5,898 nt of DNA from Thermoproteota archaeon (GTDB lineage Archaea; Korarchaeota; Korarchaeia; Korarchaeales; Korarchaeaceae), in contig JAGGTZ010000152.1 in the NCBI GenBank assembly GCA_021158805.1, forward strand, positions 1 to 5,898, read 5' to 3'. Of the stretch, positions 1-5,788 are shown one piece after another. Positions within the stretch are counted from its first letter, which is position 1; every line of letters begins with the position of its first letter. The notes under the pieces are model-generated. The model made no database searches, had not been told where the DNA came from, and saw nothing but the letters and a program-made list of their open reading frames with translations. The position numbers were made by a program, and so were the translations under genes.

Positions 1-17
1 CTCGGAACAGATCCCTG

Positions 18-34
18 CCCCTAAGGCTTAGGGG
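18..34. promoter_or_regulatory. Perfect inverted repeat in the leader of the binding-protein gene
   Basis: CCCCTAAG at 18-25 is the exact reverse complement of CTTAGGGG at 27-34, with one base between them. As DNA this is a 17-bp dyad of the size bound by a dimeric repressor or activator. As RNA it would fold as a 7-bp stem with a 3-base loop. The right arm contains the G-run that is the only candidate ribosome binding site for the gene starting at 43, so either protein binding or RNA folding could affect expression. No TATA box is visible in the 42 bases upstream of the gene, so the promoter is outside the window or lies further upstream in a longer transcript. The symmetry is seen directly; the regulatory role is inferred. 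Confidence 0.45.
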
Positions 35-42
35 GTATCCTT

Positions 43-1710
43 ATGACCGCGAAAGACTGGGGAATTGCTATAGTTTTGCTCATCGTGGGCATATTAATCG
101 GTTATCTAGCCGTAGGTCCTAGCAAGACCGTGACTACCACCGTGACTCAGACATCTGTCAGCACTGTGACCGTCACACAGACAGCAGGAGCTCCACCTCC
201 CAAAACTACCACTACTCAGACCACTCCTACCAAGAAATACGCTGATACAATAGTGATAGGCGTGACAGACAAGGTCTCTGACCTGGATCCTGCTAATGCG
301 TACGATTTCTACACATGGGAGGTCTTCAACAATGTAGGGGAGGGACCCTTCAAGTACAAGCCCGGAACCACTGATCTCACCAAGGGGATCATAGAGGACT
401 ACGAGGTCAAGGAGGGCGGTAAGGTCTATATACTCAAGCTCCGGAAGGACCTGAAGTTCGCGGATGGAACTCCGTGCACAGCCAAGGATCTCAAGTGGTC
501 CATAGATAGGGTAGCTAAGATAGAGGGAGATCCTGCCTGGTTCGTCCTCGATTTCGTGAACAAGACTGAGGTGATCGATGACTATACCCTCAAGATAGTG
601 CTGAACCAGCCTGTGGCCTTCTACCCAGCAGTGTTAGCTGTTCCGACGTACTTCCCGATACCACCCGACAAGTATCCTGCCGATGAGATATCCTCAGACA
701 ACACCGCAGGTAGCGTTGGACCCTACAAGATAACTAAGTGGGTCAGGGATCAGGTGCTGATCCTAGAGGCCAACCCGTACTACTACGGGGAGAAACCCAA
801 GACCCCCAAGGTAATCGTGAAGTTCTACAAGGATGCCACGACCCTCAGGCTGGCGCTCGAGAGCGGTGAGATAGACATGGCCTGGAGGACCCTCAACCCG
901 ACGGACATAAAGGATCTCATGAATAAACCCGACATCCAGGTGATTGAGGGCAAGGGTTCCTTCATCAGGTACATAGTGTTTAACACCAAGATAAAGCCCT
1001 TCGATAACAAGAAGGTGAGGCAGGCCCTCGCGGCCGCCCTCGACAGGAACGCCATCGCCCAGAGGGTGTTCCTCGGCACGGTAGATCCGCTCTATAGCTT
1101 GGTCCCCATGGGGATGTGGAGTCACATAGATGCTTTCAAGGAGAAGTATGGAGAGGCCAACCTAGAGCTGGCGAAGAAGCTCCTTAAGGAAGCTGGCTAC
1201 TCCGAGACCAACAAGCTGAAGGTCGAGCTGTGGTACACACCGTCTCACTACGGGGACACCGAAGCTGATGTCGCTGCTCTGATAAAGGAGGCTTGGGAGA
1301 AGACCGGAATGGTAGAGGTCACCGTGAAGAGCGCTGAGTGGAGTACGTACCTCGAGCTGACGAGGAAAGGACAACTGCCAGTCACTCTCTATGGCTGGTA
1401 CCCTGACTACATAGATCCGGACAACTACCTGTTCCCGTTCCTCCACACTGGCTCCAACAGGTGGCTTGGTGAGCCTTACAGCAATCCTGAATTAGACAAG
1501 ATTCTAGAGAAGGCCCAGGTATCCCTCGACCATAAAGATAGGGAGCAGCTCTACAAGCAGGCCCAGCAGATACTGGCTGAAGACGCTCCGATAGTGCCTA
1601 TCTTCCAGGGTAAGCTTTATGTCGCTGCTAAGAAGAATGTCCACGGAATAGTACTGGATCCGCTAATGCTCCTGAGGTATTATCTGATCTACAAGGAAGC
1701 CGGTAGCTAA
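43..1710 (+). CDS. Family 5 extracellular solute-binding protein (DppA/OppA-like) of an ABC importer
   Basis: Captures substrate outside the membrane and delivers it to the permeases encoded downstream. The 555-aa length fits SBP_bac_5 proteins plus an anchor. Residues 7-24 form one hydrophobic helix. Residues 28-65 are a Thr-rich, Pro-containing stalk (17 Thr between 29 and 63), typical of archaeal anchored and probably glycosylated binding proteins; there is no lipobox Cys. The family domain runs from about residue 69 to the end. Visible family signatures are FADGTPCTAKDLKWSIDRV at 139-157, NTKIKPFDNKKVRQAL at 314-329 and YGWYPDYIDPDN at 450-461. Asp455 appears to align with the OppA/DppA Asp that binds a peptide's amino terminus, which favours a peptide ligand; archaeal relatives can bind oligosaccharides instead. 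The start is firm: an in-frame TAA lies at 22-24 with no start codon between, and a G-rich site at 30-35 precedes the ATG by 7 bases. C145 is the only cysteine. No symbol is given because the ligand is unknown. Confidence 0.95.
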   Translation: MTAKDWGIAIVLLIVGILIGYLAVGPSKTVTTTVTQTSVSTVTVTQTAGAPPPKTTTTQTTPTKKYADTIVIGVTDKVSDLDPANAYDFYTWEVFNNVGEGPFKYKPGTTDLTKGIIEDYEVKEGGKVYILKLRKDLKFADGTPCTAKDLKWSIDRVAKIEGDPAWFVLDFVNKTEVIDDYTLKIVLNQPVAFYPAVLAVPTYFPIPPDKYPADEISSDNTAGSVGPYKITKWVRDQVLILEANPYYYGEKPKTPKVIVKFYKDATTLRLALESGEIDMAWRTLNPTDIKDLMNKPDIQVIEGKGSFIRYIVFNTKIKPFDNKKVRQALAAALDRNAIAQRVFLGTVDPLYSLVPMGMWSHIDAFKEKYGEANLELAKKLLKEAGYSETNKLKVELWYTPSHYGDTEADVAALIKEAWEKTGMVEVTVKSAEWSTYLELTRKGQLPVTLYGWYPDYIDPDNYLFPFLHTGSNRWLGEPYSNPELDKILEKAQVSLDHKDREQLYKQAQQILAEDAPIVPIFQGKLYVAAKKNVHGIVLDPLMLLRYYLIYKEAGS

Positions 1711-1734
1711 CTTCCCTTCCTGTTTTTATTTTTT
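1711..1734 (+). promoter_or_regulatory. Pyrimidine-rich oligo-T tract between binding protein and permease genes
   Basis: Twenty-two of the 24 bases directly after the stop codon are pyrimidines, ending in T5-A-T6 at 1723-1734. There is no stem-loop before it, which matches the hairpin-free, oligo-T termination used by archaea. Partial termination here would give more binding protein than permease, the usual need in these importers. A second reading is possible: the T/A-rich block is centred about 25 bases before the ATG at 1753, the spacing of a TATA box from the start site of a leaderless transcript, so it might be an internal promoter. A ribosome binding site at 1739-1744 argues against a purely leaderless gene. 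The sequence alone does not separate the two. Confidence 0.45.
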
Positions 1735-1752
1735 GGCTAAGGTGTATTCGAG

Positions 1753-2763
1753 ATGTCCCTAAGGGCCTATATAATAGCTAGGATTCTCATGACAATTCCC
1801 ATGATACTTATCCTACTTACTCTCGTGTTTCTGGTAATGAGGGTCCTTCCCGGCAACCCGGTCATAGCTATCGTCGGCATGAAGGCATCTCCAGAGTACA
1901 TAAAGAAGTTAGAGCACCAGCTCGGGCTGGACAAGCCTCTATGGCAGCAATATATCGATTACCTAGCAGACCTGCTGCGAGGGGACTTGGGTAAATCCAT
2001 GATATGGGGAAAGAGGCCCGTCATCCAAGAGATAATGGATCACTTCCCGGCAACCCTAGAGCTCACGATAGGCGGCTTCTTGGTTAGCGTCCTGCTTGGT
2101 CTGGCTACGGGCATGGTTGCCGGAATACGCTCTGGAGGCAAGCTGGACGCCTCGATGAGGATCTATAGCATAGTCGTGTACTCCCTCTTCATTCCATTGT
2201 TGGGGATGATGCTTCAGCTGGTATTCGGTGTTTGGCTCCACTTGTTACCCGTTGGGGGGAGGATAGATCCTGGATTGGAGCCTCCCACCATAACAGGGCT
2301 CTATGTCTTGGACTCTATACTGAGCCTTAAGATGGACAGCCTCGCAAACTCCCTCGCCCACCTGGCACTTCCCTCGTTCACCCTTGGCTTGGTCCTATCT
2401 GGCATCTACACTAGGCTGGTCAGATCCAGCCTGATAGAGGTCCTAGGACAGGACTTTATCAGGGCCTGCAAGGCTAGGGGCCTTCTTGGAAGGTCAATAC
2501 TATTCAAGCACGCACTGAAGAATGCCCTGATACCCATACTGACCATGATGGGGCTACAGTTTGCCCTCCTCTTGGCCGGTGCTGTATTGACGGAGACGAC
2601 CTTTTCTTGGCCCGGAATGGGGACCTTCCTAGTTGAAAGGATTACTTATAGAGACTTCACTACCATCCAAGGCTCCATAGTATTCTACGCCCTCTTCGTG
2701 GCATTAGTCAGCTTGGTGGTGGACTTGGTGTATGCCTACATAGATCCGAGGATCAGGTACTGA
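1753..2763 (+). CDS. dppB: DppB/OppB-type ABC transporter permease
   Basis: First membrane subunit of the importer, forming half of the substrate channel with the DppC-like protein. At 336 aa it has the normal length and family order: a first membrane helix at about 9-30 followed by RVLPGNP at 30-36, the periplasmic-side motif QLGLDKPL from 56, RGDLGKS at 76-82, then further helices. The cytoplasmic EAA loop that docks onto the ATPase lies near 229-247 (GQDFIRACKARG at 232-243, followed by the ILFKHALKNALIPIL pattern). TTFSWPGMG at 282-290 and the terminal YIDPRIRY at 329-336 are also characteristic. AAGGTG at 1739-1744, 8 bases before the ATG, supports the start. The gene is 42 bases after the binding-protein gene and immediately before dppC. 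The symbol follows the family name; peptide specificity is not proven. Confidence 0.95.
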   Translation: MSLRAYIIARILMTIPMILILLTLVFLVMRVLPGNPVIAIVGMKASPEYIKKLEHQLGLDKPLWQQYIDYLADLLRGDLGKSMIWGKRPVIQEIMDHFPATLELTIGGFLVSVLLGLATGMVAGIRSGGKLDASMRIYSIVVYSLFIPLLGMMLQLVFGVWLHLLPVGGRIDPGLEPPTITGLYVLDSILSLKMDSLANSLAHLALPSFTLGLVLSGIYTRLVRSSLIEVLGQDFIRACKARGLLGRSILFKHALKNALIPILTMMGLQFALLLAGAVLTETTFSWPGMGTFLVERITYRDFTTIQGSIVFYALFVALVSLVVDLVYAYIDPRIRY

Positions 2764-2768
2764 GGTGA
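2762..2768 (+). promoter_or_regulatory. Shine-Dalgarno site for dppC overlapping the dppB stop codon
   Basis: GAGGTGA begins inside the TGA stop of dppB and stands 5 bases before the ATG at 2774. This site decides the start of dppC. The in-frame GTG at 2765 lies within the site itself and has no comparable site upstream, so it is disfavoured. The overlap of stop codon and ribosome binding site suggests translational coupling of the two permeases. Confidence 0.65.
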
Positions 2769-2773
2769 TAGTG

Positions 2774-3631
2774 ATGAGAACGTTCAATTTCTCGCGACTC
2801 CTAAACTCCGTCAGGGAGGCCGGCCTAGACGGCTACATGATGGTTATTGGCATCATCATAATTAGTGTGGTCCTCATCATGGCCGTGTTCGCGGAGTTCA
2901 TCGCACCGTATGATCCCATAAAGACAGTGGGGATGCCAGTAACTCCCCCCTCACCCGAGTTTCCCTGGGGGACCGACACCATAGGAAGGGACGTGTTCAG
3001 TCGTGTGGTGTATGGTTCTAGGACGATAATGATCGTGATTCTCATGTCTACCGCCCTCTCCATGGCTGTAGGTATCCCGCTTGGGCTCCTCTCGGGATAC
3101 GTCGGTGGACTCCTGGATAGGACACTTTCTCTGATCATGGACAGCATATACGCGTTCCCCGGGCTTATACTGGCTATAGCGGTGGCGGCAATGTTGGGAC
3201 CTGGAATATACAATACCTCCATATCCCTAGCGGTAGTCTACATACCCACCTACTTCAGAATGGTGAGAGGGCAGGTGCTCTCCCTCAGAGAACAGCTCTT
3301 CGTGGAGGCGGCCCGCGCGTTAGGAGCAACCGACTTAAGGATCCTGAGGAAATACATATTTCCGAATGTTTTCTTCATAATAGCAGTCGTATTCTCGCTC
3401 AATGTGGCCGACGCCATACTAACGGAGGCGGGCCTGAGTTTCTTGGGCTTGAGTGTCTCCGCCCCTACTCCCGACTGGGGCTTCGACCTGAAGAACGGAC
3501 AGAGGTACTTCCTCTCCGGGAAGTGGTGGCCTGTCGTCTTCCCTGGCATCATGATAATACTCCTGGCACTGGGATTCGGCCTATTGGGAGAGGGCCTGAA
3601 CAAGATACTCGGGCAGAAGGAGGTGAGATGA
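2774..3631 (+). CDS. dppC: DppC/OppC-type ABC transporter permease
   Basis: Second membrane subunit, pairing with the DppB-like permease. With the ATG at 2774 the protein has 285 aa; the upstream GTG at 2765 would add three residues. The order fits the family: an OppC N-terminal segment with a membrane helix at about 19-41, the extracellular PWGTDTIGRDVFSR motif at 64-77, then a core of about five helices. The EAA loop that contacts the ATPase is LFVEAARALGATDLRILRK from residue 175, with E178, A179, A180 and G184 in the canonical pattern. The family-typical LTEAGLSFLGLS and PTPDWG motifs come later. Its last codons contain the ribosome binding site for the next gene, and only one base separates its stop from that start. 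No degenerate motif or frame break is visible. Confidence 0.95.
   Translation: MRTFNFSRLLNSVREAGLDGYMMVIGIIIISVVLIMAVFAEFIAPYDPIKTVGMPVTPPSPEFPWGTDTIGRDVFSRVVYGSRTIMIVILMSTALSMAVGIPLGLLSGYVGGLLDRTLSLIMDSIYAFPGLILAIAVAAMLGPGIYNTSISLAVVYIPTYFRMVRGQVLSLREQLFVEAARALGATDLRILRKYIFPNVFFIIAVVFSLNVADAILTEAGLSFLGLSVSAPTPDWGFDLKNGQRYFLSGKWWPVVFPGIMIILLALGFGLLGEGLNKILGQKEVR
3619..3626 (+). promoter_or_regulatory. Shine-Dalgarno site for dppD inside the end of dppC
   Basis: GGAGGTGA is the strongest ribosome binding site in the window and lies 6 bases before the ATG at 3633. It encodes the penultimate residues of the DppC-like protein. An ATG at 3628 is out of frame with the ATPase and reaches a stop after six codons, so 3633 is the start. 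Confidence 0.65.
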
Positions 3632-3632
3632 G

Positions 3633-4583
3633 ATGCTGTTGGAAGTGAAAGACCTTCACGTGTACTACTACACAAAGAGAGGAGTGGTCAGGGCGGTGGA
3701 GGGAGTCTCCTTCCAACTGGATCACGCTGAGATAATGGGTATTGTTGGAGAGTCGGGGAGCGGGAAGAGCACCCTTGGGCTAGCGATCATGAACTTAGTC
3801 CCCTCTCCGGGCAGGATAGTCAAGGGGAGCATCAGACTAGAAGGTAAGGACCTCACGAAGATGAGTGAGAAGGAGCTCAGGAAAGTAAGGGGTAAGGAAG
3901 TGGCCATGGTCTTTCAAGACCCAATGACCTCGCTAGATCCGCTTATGAGGATAGGAGACCAGATAGTGGAGACCATCCTAGCGCATGAGGACTTGAGCAA
4001 GGAGGAAGCGAGGAAAAGGGCGCTAGAGCTGCTTGAGGAGGTGGGCATCTCCAAGGACAGGTTCAACGACTACCCTCACCAACTCAGCGGCGGGATGAGA
4101 CAGAGGGTGATGATAGCCATGGCAGTCTCTCTAAACCCTAAGCTCATCATAGCCGACGAGCCCACCACGGCTTTGGATGTCATAGTTCAAGATCAGATAA
4201 TGGAGCTCTTCTCCAAGCTGAGGGACGAGTTCGGAGTAGCGATAATACTGATATCCCATGATCTTGCCTTGGAGCTGGAGGTCTCAGATAAGATAGGAGT
4301 CATGTATGCGGGCTGGTTGGTCGAACTCTCCAGCTCGGGAGAGTTGGCCGAAAATCCCCTAAATCCATACACCAGAGAGCTGCTGAAGGCAATTCCTAAC
4401 GTCGAGTTGGAGGAGCAGAAGCTGGTATCTATACCGGGGTCTCCACCCGATTTACATGACCCTCCTCATGGCTGTCGCTTCCATCCGAGGTGCCCCGATG
4501 CCATGCAGGTGTGCTACAGGGAGGAACCACCCACTAAAGTCGTGGATGGGAGACTAGTGAAATGCTGGCTCTACGGACGGTGA
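3633..4583 (+). CDS. dppD: DppD/OppD-type ABC transporter ATP-binding subunit with C-terminal four-cysteine domain
   Basis: One of two ATPases that drive the importer from the cytoplasmic face. All nucleotide-binding motifs are intact in 316 aa: Walker A GESGSGKST at 39-47, Q-loop Gln95 in VFQDPMTSLDP, signature LSGGMRQR at 151-158, Walker B LIIADEP at 171-177 with catalytic Glu176, D-loop TALD at 179-182, and switch His209 in ISHD. The oligo_HPY C-terminal extension special to the Opp/Dpp branch begins around NPLNPYTRELLKAIP. It contains Cys281, Cys287, Cys294 and Cys311 (spacing C-x5-C-x6-C-x16-C), the set reported to ligate a [4Fe-4S] cluster in related transporters. The start is one base after dppC. 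The product probably forms a heterodimer with the DppF-like protein. Confidence 0.95.
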   Translation: MLLEVKDLHVYYYTKRGVVRAVEGVSFQLDHAEIMGIVGESGSGKSTLGLAIMNLVPSPGRIVKGSIRLEGKDLTKMSEKELRKVRGKEVAMVFQDPMTSLDPLMRIGDQIVETILAHEDLSKEEARKRALELLEEVGISKDRFNDYPHQLSGGMRQRVMIAMAVSLNPKLIIADEPTTALDVIVQDQIMELFSKLRDEFGVAIILISHDLALELEVSDKIGVMYAGWLVELSSSGELAENPLNPYTRELLKAIPNVELEEQKLVSIPGSPPDLHDPPHGCRFHPRCPDAMQVCYREEPPTKVVDGRLVKCWLYGR

Positions 4584-4589
4584 GAAAAC

Positions 4590-5567
4590 ATGTTACTTGA
4601 TGTCAAGGAGCTAAAGAAGTACTTCCCAGTTGCCAAGACTTTCCTAGAGAGGTTACTCACAAGAGAGGAGAGATACATAAAGGCCGTGGACGGAGTGAGC
4701 TTCCATATGGAAGACGGTGAGGTGTTCTCGCTTGTAGGTGAGTCAGGAAGCGGAAAGACCACCACTGGAAAACTCATTCTCAGGTTGGTAGAACCCACCT
4801 CTGGGAAAGTCCTGTTCCAAGGGAGAGATGTGACCTCACTCAGTAAGGAGGAGCTGAGGCCCCTCAGGAGACATATGCAGATAATATACCAGGATCCATA
4901 CGCCTCCCTAAATCCGAGGATGCGTATAGGTGAGGCAATAATGGATCCCCTGCTGATCCATGGGATAGCGGAGGGAAGAGAAGCTAAGGAGATGGTGCTA
5001 GACATGTTGGAGAGAGTAGGTTTGACTCCGGCAGAGACATTCTTTGATACATATCCCGCCTATCTGAGTGGAGGGCAGAGGCAGAGGGTGGCCATAGCGA
5101 GGGCAATGATAACACGCCCCAAGTTAGTGGTGGCGGACGAGCCCGTCTCTATGATAGATGTATCCCTCAGAGCATCCATCCTAGACTTGATGATGGATCT
5201 CAGGAAGGAGTTCGGGGTCGCTTACCTGTTCATTACTCACGACCTAGCAGTGGCAAAGTACATCTCCGATAAGATAGCCATAATGTACTTGGGGAAGATA
5301 GTCGAGCTTGGGAGGGCGAGGGATCTTTTCAAGAACCCCCTTCATCCCTACACTAAGGCCCTACTGAGCGCGATTCCAGTTCCCGTTCCTGGAAGGAAGA
5401 AAGAAAGGATAAGGTTGAAGGGAGAGATTCCCTCAGCGATTGACGTTCCCCCCGGATGCAGGTTCCACACACGCTGTCCCCTAAGATTCGATCCATGTGA
5501 TAAGGAGGAACCACTCTTAGTAGAGGTGGAACCGGGTCACTTCATAGCCTGCCACCTCCACTCCTAA
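4590..5567 (+). CDS. dppF: DppF/OppF-type ABC transporter ATP-binding subunit with C-terminal four-cysteine domain
   Basis: Second ATPase of the importer. The 325-aa protein has the F-type N-terminus (LKKYFPV, then an insert of about 20 residues before KAVDGVSF). Its motifs are complete: Walker A GESGSGKTT at 50-58, Q-loop Gln101 in IIYQDPYASLNP, signature LSGGQRQR at 159-166, Walker B LVVADEP at 179-185 with Glu184, and switch His217 in ITHD. The D-loop reads SMID at 187-190. The C-terminal oligo_HPY region carries Cys290, Cys296, Cys303 and Cys321 (C-x5-C-x6-C-x17-C), almost the same spacing as in the DppD-like partner. GGTGA at 4579-4583 coincides with the dppD stop codon and is 6 bases before the ATG, suggesting coupled translation. 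Because both ATPases look catalytically competent, nothing indicates an asymmetric dead site. It is the last gene of the operon. Confidence 0.95.
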   Translation: MLLDVKELKKYFPVAKTFLERLLTREERYIKAVDGVSFHMEDGEVFSLVGESGSGKTTTGKLILRLVEPTSGKVLFQGRDVTSLSKEELRPLRRHMQIIYQDPYASLNPRMRIGEAIMDPLLIHGIAEGREAKEMVLDMLERVGLTPAETFFDTYPAYLSGGQRQRVAIARAMITRPKLVVADEPVSMIDVSLRASILDLMMDLRKEFGVAYLFITHDLAVAKYISDKIAIMYLGKIVELGRARDLFKNPLHPYTKALLSAIPVPVPGRKKERIRLKGEIPSAIDVPPGCRFHTRCPLRFDPCDKEEPLLVEVEPGHFIACHLHS

Positions 5568-5572
5568 TTTTT
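5568..5572 (+). terminator. Possible oligo-T terminator after the operon
   Basis: Five T residues directly follow the dppF stop codon and lie at the start of an AT-richer, gene-free stretch. Archaeal RNA polymerase can stop at such short T tracts without a hairpin. The tract is short and common by chance, so support comes mainly from its position. Confidence 0.3.
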
Positions 5573-5659
5573 CCAGCTACATTCTGTATTTCACTTTAAG
5601 TGTTAAGTTCCAGAAAGCCTTGCGAGAAGAAGGAAATAATCGTACTTCCACATCCCTTC

Positions 5660-5741
5660 CCTCTTACGCGTGAATCTCATCTGCAGCCTCAAGAAGTCGT
5701 CTCTAAGTATAGTATTACCGGGTCTCCTTTTACGTGTGAAT
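5660..5741. repeat. Degenerate 16-bp direct repeat pair, 66-bp period
   Basis: CCTCTTACGCGTGAAT at 5660-5675 and CCTTTTACGTGTGAAT at 5726-5741 match at 14 of 16 positions, both differences being C/T transitions. The starts are exactly 66 bases apart, or 22 codons. Read on the - strand both copies encode FTRKR in the same open frame. Similarity ends abruptly outside the 16 bases. A weaker match, TTAAGTGTTAA, lies at 5596-5606, 68 bases before the first core. The similarity is seen directly, but whether it is a decayed coding repeat, a binding-site pair or chance is unknown. Confidence 0.35.
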
Positions 5742-5780
5742 TAATACATAAGCTAAGCCAGATGAACCTATTAGAGGTGC

Positions 5781-5788
5781 TTTATATC
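5781..5788 (+). promoter_or_regulatory. TATA-like box facing a gene beyond the window
   Basis: TTTATATC resembles the archaeal TATA consensus and lies in the gene-free region after the operon. It would place a transcription start near 5805-5812, with the gene outside the window. No purine-rich BRE stands clearly before it, and the complement (GATATAAA) could serve the opposite strand, so direction is uncertain. Confidence 0.25.

Noticed and set aside
1..24. 3' end of an upstream gene ending at TAA 22-24
   Set aside because: The seven codons open in that frame are too few to show coding, and the stop lies in the inverted repeat.
763..1446. Long - strand frames opposite the binding-protein gene
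   Set aside because: They lie entirely within a gene with clear family motifs, lack recognisable domains, and reflect the codon bias of the + strand gene.
2765..2773. GTG start three codons upstream for dppC
   Set aside because: The GTG falls inside the GAGGTGA ribosome binding site, which is well placed for the ATG at 2774. No alternative site supports the GTG.
3250..5005. - strand frames opposite dppC, dppD and dppF
   Set aside because: Antisense shadows rich in Ser, Pro and Leu with no motif, overlapping complete ABC transporter genes.
5603..5680. 25-codon - strand frame starting with ATG at 5680
   Set aside because: Too short, no strong ribosome binding site, no recognised similarity. 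Kept only as part of the 66-base repeat observation.
5660..5741. CRISPR array
   Set aside because: Only two convincing cores, 16 bp long and imperfect, with no third copy on the 66-base period toward 5796 and no adjacent cas gene or clear leader.
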